This document shows, in pieces, positions 42,201-52,999 of a stretch of DNA of 64,000 bases. Numbering within the stretch: position 1 is the first letter of the stretch; each line of letters begins with the position of its first letter. The stretch covers positions 112,834 to 176,833 of the forward strand of contig CAUYUJ010014560.1 in assembly GCA_963575745.1 (NCBI GenBank), in the 5' to 3' direction. The position numbers and the translations under genes are program-made. The notes below the pieces were generated by a model. It did no database searches and was not told the DNA's origin. It worked only from the letters and a program-made list of their open reading frames with translations. The stretch is from Prorocentrum cordatum. Lineage: Eukaryota; Sar; Dinophyceae; Prorocentrales; Prorocentraceae.

Positions 42201-42421
42201 GGCGCCGAGGGGCCCCAGAGGAGCTTTAATGTTTGCTCAAGCCGCCGAGGGGCCTCAAGGGGCATGTGTCATCGCTCAGCGCGCGGCGCTCAGCGGTCCA
42301 GAGTGGCGCGAAGCTCACGGGTGGGCCTCAAAAAAAAACAGGATTGGCCTCGAACCGCCTCAGAGCCTCAGAGCGCCTCAGGGGGGGCCGCAGAAGAGGG
42401 GCCTCGGAGCGCCTCAGAGCC

Positions 42422-42950
42422 TCAGCGCGGCGTGCCAACGTCCATGTCGTCAGCCTGCGTCTGGGTGCCCTCAGCCTGCGCGCCCTCGCCCGGGTAGAGC
42501 TCAGCCCAGAGCCCGCGGTGCCTCGCCGCAGTCCTCATCTGGATGGCGTTCTGAATGGGCTCAACGAGCGCATGGAGCTCAGGGCCGAGCCAGAAGACCT
42601 CACCAATCAGCTGCTGGTGCGGGGGCTCAGCGGTGTAGAGCTCATCAGCGTTGAAGCGCAGGAGCTGCTCAGTTACGGGGGCCGCGAGAACGTAGCAGAC
42701 GTGCTCCGCCTCCTCAGCGATTTTCAAATACTCCAGGATCATCGCGGCATTCTTCCTCATCTTGGGATTCCGCGCGCTCGACCACAAGCGGCGCCTCAGG
42801 GCCTCCCCCATGAGCGAGCACCCCGGCCGCGGCTTGGGCCTTCCCATACACGAACGCCTGGCTCATGGGGGGCTCAACGAGAGTGTTCGTGTGGGTGCGG
42901 CACTGGCCGCTCAGCATGCCCGAGTACGTGGTCATCATGCGCCTCATTTT
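42422..42950 (-). CDS. Minus-strand gene, last recognised exon
   Basis: After an acceptor-like AAAAAATGAG the frame reads MRRMMTTYSGMLSGQCRTH and an FVYGKAQAAAGVLAHGG block. It then changes frame near 42775 (a GCGCGCG run one CG unit short would explain it) into RNPKMRKNAAMILEYLKIAE, VTEQLLRFNADELY and a Gln/Glu-rich end, stopping at 42422-42424. It is helical and has no recognised domain. Codons containing CTGAG are remarkably common. It is linked to the next exon upstream by strand, spacing and a GTGAGG donor. Confidence 0.6.
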
Positions 42951-42999
42951 TTCAAACAAAAAAAAACTGTGGCACGACAAAGAGCGGGAAGCACCTCAC

Positions 43000-43283
43000 C
43001 CAGTAGGTTGCCAAGTCCCTCAGCTGTCTCACGGGCCAGGCGTCGTCGCCCTTGTAGTAGAACTCACGGAATTGCTCCATCATCAGGCGGCAGACCCCGT
43101 GGCTCAGGGGATAGCCCTTCGTGGCGCGGAGCTCAAAGTGGCCCATCTTCTCAGCCGAGTACCCGGCGCTCTCAGCCGCCCACGCCAGGTTCTCAGAAAA
43201 CGTTGGCACGGGGGCGGCCATCTCTGGATATCTCAGGTGGGCGCCGGTGCTCAGCTGGAGCTTACGTGGGCTTGGACCTCAAA
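43000..43283 (-). CDS. Minus-strand gene, internal exon
   Basis: The frame is open from an acceptor-like CTTTTTGAG at about 43284 through HLRYPEMAAPVPTFSENLAW, a MGHFELRATKGYPLSH block and MEQFREFYYKGDDAWPVRQL to CTACTGG|GTGAGG at 43000. The short gap to the next exon (about 50 bp) contains a T/A run. An ATG (MAAPV) at 43221 is possible, but upstream codons are also open. Function unknown. Confidence 0.6.
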
Positions 43284-43659
43284 AAGGCTGCGGGTTGTTA
43301 GTTTGTGGTTTGTTTCGTACAATCACAACGCGTCGTAAAGACAGGTGGTGAGGACGCAAGACCCTGGGAGGCCGAAGTCGCGATTCTTCTGCAAGGGAAG
43401 CGCTGCAGGACGGGCCGCAGAGGCAAGGGTGCAAGGGTCGCGTGTCCGTACTATGCGCGTTCACTGGAGCTCCTAACGTCCTCAGAAACTGATCCTCAGA
43501 AAACCCGTAGTACCCTCCAGCAATGGCTTGCCCTGCGTCCATCTTCAATACTGCGCTCCTCAGAAAATCCGTTCTACAAGCACCGCCCCCACGAACTGCG
43601 GCCTCGGAGAGGCTGCTGAATATAAGCTATCAGGCCCCGCGAGGGCCCCGCGGGGACTC

Positions 43660-45690
43660 ACAGAAGACACTGCGCGGGGTTGTTTTCCAGGACAAAGAAC
43701 CGCCCACCAATGCCCAGCACGGAGACCAATAACGGGAATCGAATCCTGGCCGAGCGGGCAGGGGGCGACTGATTGGACTGATGGGTCAGATTGGACTGAC
43801 GGGGACTGATCGGGTTGATTGGCATTGATTGGACTGACTGGGATGATGGGGACTGTTTGGGATGATGGGGACTGATGGGGGCTGACTGGATTGATTTGGA
43901 CTAACTGAAACTGAACAGCGATTCGAGACGGAGCGATCTTGTACTACGTGCCTTGCACGAACAGGCCCCGAAAACCTCCACCGTGTAGGGTAGCCCACGC
44001 GGGGTTGTTTTCCAAGAGAAAGAACCACCCACCAATACCCAGCACGGCGAACAATATCGGGATTCGAACCCTGGCCGAGCGGGCAGGGAGGGACTCATTG
44101 GACTGATGGGTCGGATTGGACTGATGGGGACTGATTCGGTTGATTGGCGCTAATTGGACTGATTGGGAAAATGGGGACCGATTGGGGTGATGGGAACTGA
44201 TGGGGACTGACTGGGTTGATGTCGACTGACTGAACATGAGCAGCGACCTGAGACGGAGCGATCTTGTACTACGTGCTTTGCACGAACAGGCTCCGAAAAC
44301 CTCCCCCGTGCACGGTAGCCCACGCGGGGTTTTTTCCACGAGAAAGAACCGCCCACCAATGCCCAGCACGGCGACCAATACCGGGAATCGAATCCTGGCC
44401 GAGCGGGCAGGGAGGGACTCATTGGACTGATGGGTCAGATTGGACTGATGGGGACTGATCGGGTTGATTGGCATTGGTTGGACTGACTGGAATGATGGGG
44501 GCTGCTTGGGATGATGGGGACTGATGGGGACTGACTGGATTGATTTGGACTGACTGACACTGAACAGCGATTCGAGACGGAACGATCTTGTACTACGTGC
44601 CTTGCACGAACAGGCTCCGAACACCTCCTCCGCGTAGGGTAGCCCACGCGGGGTTGTTTTCCAAGAGAAAGAACCGCCCACCAATGCCCAGCACGGCGAA
44701 CAATATCGGGAATCGAATCCTGGCCGAGCGGGCAGGGAGGGACAAATTGGACTGACGGGTCAGATTGGACTGATGGGGACTGATTCGGTTGATTGGCATT
44801 GATTGGACTGATTGGACTGATGGGGGCTGCTTGGGATGATGGGGACTGATGGGGGCTGACTGGGTTGATTTGGACTGACTGACACTGAACAGCGATTCGA
44901 GACGGAGCGATCTTGTACTACGTGCCTTGCACGAACAAGCTCCGAAAACCTCCCCCGTGTAGGGTAGCCCACGCGGGGTTGTTTTTCACGAGAAAGAACC
45001 GCCCACCAATACCCAGCACGGCGACCAATAACGGGAATCGAATCCTGGCCGAACGGGCAGGGAGGGACTGATTGGACTGGCGGGTCAGATTGGACTGATG
45101 GGGGCTGATCGGGTTAATTGGCATTGATTGGACTGACTGGAATGATGGGGACTGCTTGGGATGATGGGGACTGATGGGGACTGACTGGATTGATTTGGAC
45201 TGACTGACACTGAACAGCGATTCGAGACGGAGCGATCTTGTACTACGTGCCTTGCACGAACAGGCTCCGAAAACGTCTTCCGTGTAGGGTAGCCCACGCG
45301 GGGTTGCTTTCCAAGAGAAAGAACCACCCACCAATACCCAGCACGGCGAGCAATATCGGGAATCGAATCCTGGCCGAGCGGGCAGGGGGTAACTGATTGG
45401 ACTGACGGGTTAGATTGGACTGATGGGGGCTGATTCGGTTGATTGGCATTGATTGGACTGACTGGAATGATGGGGGCTGCTTGGGATGATGGGGACTGGC
45501 TGGATTGATTTGGACTGACTGACGCTGAACAGCGATTCGAGACGGAGCGATCTTGTACTGCGCGCCTTGCACGGACAGGCTCGGGGAACCTCCCCCGTGC
45601 ATGGTAGCCCACGCGAGGTTCTTTTCCAGGAGAGATAACCACCCACCGACAACCAGCACGGCGAACAATAACGCGAATCCCATCCACCAC
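43660..45690 (+). repeat. Satellite of ~320-bp units, six full copies and a partial
   Basis: The CACGCGGGGTTGTTTTCC segment recurs near 43674, 44010, 44326, 44648, 44974, 45297 and 45612 (steps 315-336 bp). Each unit has a unique-looking half (CCACCAATACCCAGCACGG, ATCGAATCCTGGCCGAGCGG) and a half made of GGGACTGATTGGACTGA 10-bp words. It sits between coding exons of the minus-strand gene. Frames on the minus strand run across unit borders but carry no known domain. Confidence 0.9.
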
Positions 45691-45709
45691 TGCTCACTAC
45701 GGCCACTAC

Positions 45710-45761
45710 TAGTTCTACTACTACTACCACGACTACTACTACTACTACTACTACTACTACC

Positions 45762-45802
<41 letters not shown>

Positions 45803-45854
45803 GACCGCCACTACTACGACTACAACTTCTCCTACAACTATCACTACTACTAGG

Positions 45855-45896
<42 letters not shown>

Positions 45897-46057
45897 GTTA
45901 CTACGACTACGAGGATTACTACCACTATTACTACTACTACCATCACTACTACTACGACTGCTACTACTACTACTACTACTACTACTGCTACTACTACGAC
46001 CACTACTAACACTACTACTACCACCACCACTACGACTACGACTACTACTACTCCTAT

Positions 46058-46090
<33 letters not shown>

Positions 46091-46232
46091 CTCTACTACT
46101 ACCACTACTATTACTACTACTACTACTACAAATACTACTACAAATACGACTACGAACCACTACTACTACTACTACTACTACTACTGCTACTACAACTACT
46201 GTTGCTACTACTACCACTACTACTATTACTAG

Positions 46233-46271
<39 letters not shown>

Positions 46272-46484
46272 AACTACTACTACTAACGTTGCTGTAGTAC
46301 TACTAAGTACGACTACTACTACTACAACTACTACTACCACTACTACTACTACTACTACTACTGCCACTGCTACTGCTGCTACTATTTACTACTACCACGA
46401 CGACGACTACCACTACTCATACTATTGCAACAACAACAACAACTACAACAACTACTACCACTACTACTACCACTACTACTACTA

Positions 46485-46542
<58 letters not shown>

Positions 46543-46545
46543 ACG
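45710..46545 (+). repeat. (ACT)n trinucleotide array, about 835 bp
   Basis: Nearly continuous ACT/ACC/ACG triplets. It ends at CTACACGTCACGGTT, which is repeated 26 bp further on, directly at the end of the neighbouring minus-strand exon. Confidence 0.95.
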
Positions 46546-46548
46546 TCA

Positions 46549-46987
46549 CGGTTACGGTCCCCTTCCACACGTCACGGTTGTTCCAGGTGTGCTTCGCCCA
46601 CCTCATGTTCCTGCCAGTGTAGTCCTTGATCGCTCTCAAGACAGTAGCCTCATCTTGCGCGTCTTTCAGGGCCTTCTTAATGTGCAGACACATGCAATGC
46701 TTCGCCCGACGCCCAACCTCACGGCACTTGCTCACCGCGCACTCCCTCGCCGCTGCGGGCATGTTTGTCTCAAGCAACCGCTGAAGCTCAGGGGTCTGCG
46801 CTCGAGGCCTATTCGGGGGCCTGCCGCCTCTCGCGCCGCGCTCGCCAGCGGGCGGAGAGCTCGCCGCCAGAACCTGGCTTTCGTTCTCAGGCGTCTCGTA
46901 GGGATTGTGCTCCTCGCTCATCTGGGGCGCCGCCTCGCCGCCCAGCGCCGCGTCCGTCAGGGGAAGGGCCGGCCCAGGCGCAGCGCC
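46549..46987 (-). CDS. Minus-strand gene, exon after the hairpin intron
   Basis: Continuing from the AT-hook exon, the frame reads AAPGPALPLTDAALGG, MSEEHNPYETPENESQVLA, RGGRPPNRPRAQTPELQRLL, then a Cys/Lys block CAVSKCREVGRRAKHCMCLH and AIKDYTGRNMRWAKHTWNN, ending at the ACT array. C..C and C.CxH residues could bind metal, but this is not a known finger. RGGRPPNRPR resembles a second AT-hook-like motif. Confidence 0.65.
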
Positions 46988-47214
46988 TGATGGGCCCCTT
47001 TTCCATCACCACTACTATAAGTAGGAGGGGGAGGGGGAGGAGGGAGGAGGGAGGTCCTCCACCTGACTCGGGGGGGGGAGGAGGGGGGAGGGGGTCCTCC
47101 GCTTCGCTATGGCCAGGGGCGGTTCGGCGGGCAGGCCCCTCCTCCACCTCCTCCTCCTCCTCCTACTCCTTCCCCCCCGACTTATGGTAGTGGTCATGGA
47201 AAATGGGCCCATCA
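46988..47214 (-). mobile_element. 227-bp introner-like element: inverted repeats, 5-bp duplication, GC-AG intron
   Basis: The arms (46988-47022 and 47180-47214) match at about 31 of 35 positions and begin TGATGGGCCC. GGCGC flanks both sides. Removing the element plus one GGCGC (232 bp) joins RLSGA to APGPALPLTDAAL in the same frame. The border placed within the duplication reads G|GCGCTG...CATCAG|G, a GC-AG|G intron. This is the cleanest case in the window of a transposable element acting as an intron. Confidence 0.75.
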
Positions 47215-47851
47215 GCGCCGCTCAGACGGTTCTCCAGTTCACTCACGCGCTGCAGCAGCTGGGCGGTCAGCGCGCTGTGGCTCGCGGCGGGCAGCCTCGC
47301 CGCGGACAGAACCTCCTCGGCGCCGCCGACCAGCGCGTCCTCAGGCCGGGCCCTCGGCAAGGGCGGGCGCCCAGGACCGCGCTTCACCTTCTCAGGCACG
47401 GGGCGCCCGAAGAGGTCGAGCTGGCGGCTCACCCTCGGGCGTTCGGCCTCAGGGCCGCTGTCGTCGTCGTCGTCGCCGCCGTCGTCGTCGCTGGCGTCGT
47501 CGTCGTTGTCGCCGCCGTCGTCGTCGCTGGCGTCGTCGCCGCCGTCGTCGCCGCCGTCGTCGTCGCCGCCGTCGTCGTCGTTGTCGCCTCAGGGGGCTCG
47601 GCGGTCACAGCGCCGCCCTGGGCCTCCGCGCCACCAGCGTCGACCTCAACGATCTCGCCGCCACCGTCGGCCCCCGCGCCGTCGTCGTCGTCGTCGCCGC
47701 CGTCGTCGTTGTCGTCCGTCGTCGTCGTCGCCTCAGGGGGGCCGTTCGGCCCGTCCTCAAAGAGCTCGTCCAAAACCGCGCCCTCAGCGCCATCCTGGTC
47801 CTCGCGGGGGCTCACGCCTGACGGCGCGTCTGCCGTCTGGGGGGGGCTCAA
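47215..47851 (-). CDS. Minus-strand gene, acidic region and AT-hook exon
   Basis: From ATG 47849 the frame gives MSPPQTADAPSGVSPREDQD, ELFEDGPNGPPEA, then acidic Asp/Gly runs and GGGEIVEVDAGG. A (GAC/GGC)n tract at 47458-47585 shifts the frame; read as Asp/Gly it leads to EAERPRVSRQLDLFGRPVPE and KRGPGRPPLPR, an AT-hook (GRP core), then a coiled-coil-like LTAQLLQRVSELENRL. The QLDLFG..KRGPGRPP start resembles some bacterial phage-associated proteins; I give that low weight. A nuclear DNA-binding protein is inferred. Confidence 0.6.
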
Positions 47852-48079
47852 AAGAGCCTCGAGGCCTCAGGTTGTGTTGGAGCGCCCTGAAAGGAAGTTC
47901 GTTGCTGACGCCTCGCAGAGCTTGAGACTCACGTGGCTGCGGGGGGGGGGGGCAATAGTGAGCGGGGGGGCAATGGCGAGGAGGAGGAGGAGCAGCAAGG
48001 GAAGATGTACAAAACCCAAGCGGCTAATAGTGCGAAACTAATTCCTGGGCGGTCCTCGTACCTCAGGCAGGAGCGTCCT

Positions 48080-48200
48080 CAGTCCTCGTAGCTTGCGGCC
48101 CTCAGTCCTCGTAGCTTGCGGTCCTCAGTCCTCGTAGCTTGCGGTCTTCAGTCCTCGTAGCTTGCGAGAGGTCCTCAGTCCTCGTAGCTTGCGGGAGGTC
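48080..48200 (+). repeat. Five-copy 23-bp repeat TCCTCAGTCCTCGTAGCTTG
   Basis: CCTCAGTCCTCGTAGCTTGCG recurs near 48086, 48109, 48132, 48155 and 48178 with small insertions. Confidence 0.9.
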
Positions 48201-48329
48201 CTCAGTGGGGGGAGGGAGAGGGGGCGAGGGGGGAGGACGGGGGGAGGGAGGGGGGGGGACGGGGGGGCGCGGAGTGTTATTCCCTGGAGAGAGAACCAGG
48301 GGGGGGCCCCTTTTCTAAAGACCCTGCCG

Positions 48330-48815
48330 GGTTACTTGGCGGCGCTGGTCCTCCCATGCGGAGCCGTCATGGGCCGCGGTTGGGAGCCCCAGGGGCCCGA
48401 ACCACATCGGTCTGGACGTCCTCTTGGGCTGCCGTGAAGCGTGGGGATGCAGAACAAGCTGGATGAGTGAAAACGTGGGGGAAAAAACAAAAGGGAACAA
48501 ACACAAAGAGTAAGGCCTCAGAGAGCCCTCCAGGGAGGCCTCTTGGAAGCATGACGTGTCGACGAAGACCATCGTGGGGCTGTCTTTGGGTCGTCGGCGT
48601 CGCAAAGATCTTGGAACGTCCCTGGCCGCTCTGTGACCCTACTGGGGCGCGCCGGTCACCGGTCCTCCCATAAGGAGCCATCTGGGGACAAAGGTTGGGA
48701 GCGTCTGGGGCCGAACCGGGACGGTCTGGGCGTCCTGTGGGGCTGCCGCTCACTGCGGGGAGATGCAGAACAGGCTGCATGGAGAGAAACGTGGAAAAAA
48801 CGCTTGGGAAGACCA
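48330..48815 (+). repeat. Two diverged ~170-bp copies
   Basis: Positions 48330-48505 and 48640-48815 share GGTCCTCCCAT, GGTTGGGAGC, GGxCTGGxCGTCCT, GGGGCTGCCG and GATGCAGAACA words in order. Between them no gene is seen. Confidence 0.6.
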
Positions 48816-48904
48816 AGTGCGCAAGCCTTGCGGAACTCTCCTGAAAACCTCTATAGGAGACCTGGGGCACCAAGGCGGGAGCAGCCCCTGGAAATCCCTG
48901 CAAC

Positions 48905-49262
48905 CTCTGGGGGCTCTGGTGGCTCCGGGCCGGCGAAACCATGTAACACAAAAGGAAGCAAAACCCCGGGCCCCCCATGCGTCGCCGAGGTCCCTGGGCA
49001 GGACCCCCCCGGCCACGTCCCCCGGGGGCTCAGGTGGCTCCGGGTGGCCGAAACCTTGTAAAACAATACACAAGGATAGTACGGCCCCGAGCCCCCATGC
49101 CCCGCCGAGGTCTCTGGGCCGGACCCCCCGGCAAGCCACGTCCCCCGGGGCTCTGGCGGTTCCGGGTGGCCGAAACCTTGTAAACACATGAAGAGAATAA
49201 GGCCCCGGGCCCCCCATGCCCTGCCGAGGTCCCTGGGTGGGACCTCCCCGGCCACGTCCCCC
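48905..49262 (+). repeat. Three ~120-bp tandem units
   Basis: Each unit has GGCTCxGGTGGCTCCGGG, CGAAACCxTGTAA and CGCCGAGGTCCCTGGGC followed by a C run. Confidence 0.85.
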
Positions 49263-49344
49263 GGTGTGTGTGTGTGTGTGTATATAGATATATATATATA
49301 GATATATAGATATATAGATAGTTATATATATATAAATAGATAAC

Positions 49345-49422
<78 letters not shown>

Positions 49423-49500
49423 TATAGATAGATAGATAGATAGATATAGATAGATAGATACTTGAACCATCGCGCGCGCTTCGCGCGCGCTCAAGTTCTA
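49263..49500 (+). repeat. GT/TATAGA/GATA microsatellite followed by GCGCGC hairpin
   Basis: (GT)n, TATATAGA and a long (GATA)n run end in TACTTGAACCAT, then CGCGCGCGCTTCGCGCGCGC and TCAAGTTCTAA. The arrangement matches 37340-37440. Confidence 0.9.
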
Positions 49501-49817
49501 ACTAGGCTCGACAGGCTAACGCATGGAATCTCAATTGTTGAAGCGCCTTGTGCATCTAACGACCTTCTTGTAGTCCCTGCGCAAGGCTCGGAAGCGTATG
49601 AAGGGGAAACGCGGAAGCCACATCATCATCATCAACTTCCTTTAGGTGCTCGATGATTTGGGCCCCTCGAAGGCTTCCTGGGATCTTTCTTCGGTGGCGA
49701 TGGGGGCCTTAATGATGGTCTGATGTGCAAACGTAAGCAGGGGTACATTAACATTAGCCTGGCGAAGGACCCAACCATATGCAATTGTGAATACCACAGT
49801 TGTAAGCATCGTCTTCG

Positions 49818-50325
49818 GGGGGCGACGCATGCGGACTGCGCCACTGGAACGTTCGGTGGAACCCCCTTTGTAGGGCCACGAAACAATGTACTGGGTGGGG
49901 GAGACGCATGCGGACTGCGCCACTGGAACCTTCGGTGGAGCTCCCTATGGGGCCACGAATCGCTATACTGGCGGGGGAGACGCATGCGGGCTGCGCCAGT
50001 GGGACCTTCGTCGGAGCTCCTTGTAGGGCCACGAAGCGCAGTACTTAGTGGGTGAGACGCACGCGGGCTGCGCAATTGAGACCTTCGGTGGAGCTCCCTA
50101 TGGGGCCACGAAAGGCTGTATTGGGTGGGAGGGACTCACGCGGGCTGCGCCAGTGGAGGAGCTCCCTATGGGGCCACGATCGGTGTACTGGGTGTGGGAG
50201 ACGCATGCGGCCTGCGCCACTGGGGCCTTCGGTGGAGCTCCCCATGGGGCCACAAAGCGCTGTACCGGGTGTGGCGGGCGCATGCGGGCTGCGCCACTGG
50301 GACCTTCGGAGGAGCTCCATAGGGC
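49818..50325 (+). repeat. Seven ~76-bp tandem units
   Basis: Units carry ACGCATGCGGxCTGCGCCA, CCTTCGGTGGAGCTCCC and GGGGCCACGAA. Three further copies occur in inverted orientation at 51425-51640. Confidence 0.9.
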
Positions 50326-50329
50326 CCTT

Positions 50330-51290
50330 TCGGGCCGTCCTGTGCGCCTCTGGCGCCGTCTTGGGGCCCCCTTGGGCCGCCTTGGGGCCGTCTTCGAGGC
50401 CCCTGGGAGTTTTGGAGCGGACAATATGACATCTTAGGTCGTCGTGGAACGTCATAACACTGAAAGGCGAGAACTTGGAAATCTTTCAAAAACCTTTGGA
50501 TAATCATTAACAAGTTGTGCCTCGCGGAACTCCTTTGGAGGCATCTTGGAGGTTTTGTGGGGCGTCTTGGAGGCCTCTTGGATAGTCAGGGGCTAATTCT
50601 GGCCGGCTTCCTTGGCCGTCATTGGTCGTTCCCGCAATCTGGAAACGCCATGTTTGGCGATCCGGGGGCCGTCTTCGGGCGATCTTAGGGGGCCCCCGGC
50701 GCCTCGGCAAAACCCCCGGAGCTTCCCAGTCCCCCAACGGGGGCACGTGTTTTGGGACCGCGGGCCTGTGTATACATATACATATATATATATATATACG
50801 CACATATATGTATATCAGAGTGAGGGGGCCGAACGGTCATTCGCCTCCTGGCGGCCTCTTGGGGCGGAAAACTTGCGGTTCGTGGTCCTCCTCTGGGCCC
50901 CTCTTGGGCCCGTCTTGGGGCCCTCTTGGGCCATCTTGGGCGCCTCTTGGGCCGTCTTGGGGCCCTCTTGGGCTGTCCTGGGGCCCTCTTGGAAGCTTCT
51001 TGGGCCGTCTTGGGGCGGTCTTGGGCGTCTCTTGGGCCGTCCTGTAACGTCGGAAAGCCAATAGGCGAACATGCGAAAAATATACGTTTCACCATAGGAA
51101 TGGCACGAATGTTGGCTTCTTTGCCGCTCTTGGGCTGCCTCTTCGGAGCGTCTTGGAGGCATCCTGGACCTTCTTGGTGTCATGACAGGCGTCTTGGAAG
51201 ACATCTGGAGCCATCGGAGCGCGTTCCGAAGCCGCCTGCGAACGATCTTGGACGGCGTCCGGCGGTCCGACGAGCCGCCGGGCCCCCTGG
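50330..51290 (-). repeat. Degenerate GACGGCCCAAGAGGCCCC family with conserved AT-rich islands
   Basis: On the plus strand the words are CTTGGGCCGTCTTGGGGCC. AT-richer islands at 50427-50520 and 51035-51115 interrupt them. The same family in the other orientation fills 54530-55140 and 56400-58180. Confidence 0.75.
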
Positions 51291-51424
51291 GGCCCACATT
51301 TGGTGGTCGGGGTCCCCGGGCCCCCCCGAGCCCCCGGACCCGTTGCCCGATTATATGTATATATAATATAGTATATAAATATATATACTAGAACCATCGC
51401 CCGCCAAATCGCCATTTCGGCACA

Positions 51425-51640
51425 CCCCTCACACGCCTCGTGGCCCCATAGGGAGCTCCACCGAAGGCCCCAGCGGCAAGGCCCGCATGCCGCCGCCTCG
51501 CAATGTCGGCACACTCCTCTCACGCTCCGTGGCCCCATAGGGAGCTCCGCCGAAGGCCCCAGTGGCTGCGTTCGCATGCGGTTCCCCACCCATTTCGGTG
51601 TGCTCCACCTGAGGCCCCAGTGGCAGCGCCCGCATGCGGT
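51425..51640 (-). repeat. Three inverted copies of the 76-bp repeat
   Basis: CGTGGCCCCATAGGGAGCTC and GAAGGCCCCAG..GCCCGCATGC on the plus strand are the complement of the 49818-50325 unit. They follow TAGAACCATCGCCCGCC at 51390, a degraded form of the GCGCGC hairpin flank. Confidence 0.8.
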
Positions 51641-51764
51641 TCCATCCCACATTTTGCCATTGTTTTTGCGTATTGCTTTTTGTAAACAGTTGTTTGTTTT
51701 TTTCTCCCTAAGGTTAACGTTTATTTTCTCACGGTTAAGAATCACTGTTAAAACCGACAACCTT

Positions 51765-52990
51765 CTGGCGTCCTGGGCCTGGGTTCTCAAGGACCACCCA
51801 CCCTGCGGAAACCTCGCCGGCACCCCCTCACCACGCCCCCGCCGCGCCTGACACCGCCAGCCTCCTGGGGCCACCCACCCTGAAAAAACCTCGCCGGCAC
51901 CCTCCCACACCACACCCCCACCGCGCCTGACACCGCCCAGTCCTGGTGTCCTCGCCCTAGGTTCTCAGGGGCCACCCGCCCTGCAAAAACCTCGCCGGCT
52001 CCCTCACCACCACGCCCCCGCCGCTCTTGACACCGACAGCGGCGTCCTGGGCCGAGGTTCTGAGGGGCCACCCACCCTACAAAAACCTCGCCGGCGCCTC
52101 AAACCCCTGGCGCCCCCACCGCGCCTGACACCGCCGGCCTCCTGGCGTCCTGGCTCTAATTAGGTTCCCAGGGGCCACCCGCCCTGCAAAAACCTGGCGC
52201 CCCCCCCCATCGCGCCTGACACCGCCAGACTCCTGGCGTCCTGGGCCTAGGTTCTGAGGGCACCCACCCTGCAAGAACCTCGCCGGCACCCCTGCCACCG
52301 CGCCCCCACCGCCAGCCTTCTGGCGTCCTGGGCCTAGGTTCTTAGCGGCCACCCGCCATGCAAAAACCTCGCCGGCGCCCCCCCCCCACCGCGCCTGACA
52401 CCGCCAGCCTCCCGGCGTCCTGGGCCTCGGTTCTTGGGGGCCACCCACCTGCAAAAACGTCGCCGGCACCTCTCCCACAACGCCCCCACCGCGCCTGACA
52501 CCGCCAGACTCCTGGCGTCCTGGGCCTAGGTTCTTTGGGGCCACCCACCCTGCACCGACCTCGCCGGCGACCCCCGCCACAGCCCCGCCGCGCCTGACAC
52601 CGCCGGCCTCCCGGGGTCCTGGGGCTAGGTTCTTAGCGGCAACCCACCATGCAAAAACCTCATCGGCACCTTCCCCATCGCGCCTCCACTTCGCCTGACA
52701 CCGCCAGCTTCCTGGCGTCCTTGGCCTAGGTTCTGAGGGGCCACCCGCCCTGCAAAAACCTTGCCGGCGCCCCCCCGCCACGCCCCCGCCGCGAATGACA
52801 CCGCAAACCCCCTGGCGTCCTGGGCCTGGGTTCGTAGGGGCCACCCACCCTGAAAAAACCTCGCCAGCACCCCCCGCCACGCCCCCGCCGCGCCTGACAC
52901 CGCCAGCCTCCTGGGGTCCTGGGCCTAGGTTCTGAAGGGCCACCCACCCTGCAAAAACCTCGCCGGGCCTCCCCCCGCCGCGCCCCCGCC
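51765..52990 (+). repeat. About twelve ~100-bp tandem units
   Basis: Each unit has GCGTCCTGGGCCTAGGTTCT, GGGGCCACCCACCCTGC, AAAAACCTCGCCGGC, a C-rich stretch and CGCGCCTGACACCGCC. Confidence 0.9.
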
Positions 52991-52999
52991 AAATTCCCT

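Noticed and set aside
42233-42242. TTGCTCAAG as a second spliced-leader relic
   Set aside because: Only the last few bases resemble the leader and the upstream part does not match.
45030-45080. ATCGAATCC and TGGCCGAGCGG in each 320-bp satellite unit resemble tRNA B-box and A-box words
   Set aside because: The words lie in the wrong order and orientation for one tRNA, no acceptor or anticodon stem can be drawn, and nothing else supports a tRNA or tRNA-derived SINE.
47163-47432. Bacterial or phage origin of the QLDLFG..GRPP protein
   Set aside because: The resemblance is a short N-terminal motif; composition, microsatellite and intron structure match the surrounding eukaryotic sequence.
49863-50437. 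ETHAGCA..FGGAPYGA repeat peptides as a repeat protein
   Set aside because: The 76-bp unit is not a multiple of three, so the frame is lost from unit to unit; it is a non-coding tandem repeat.
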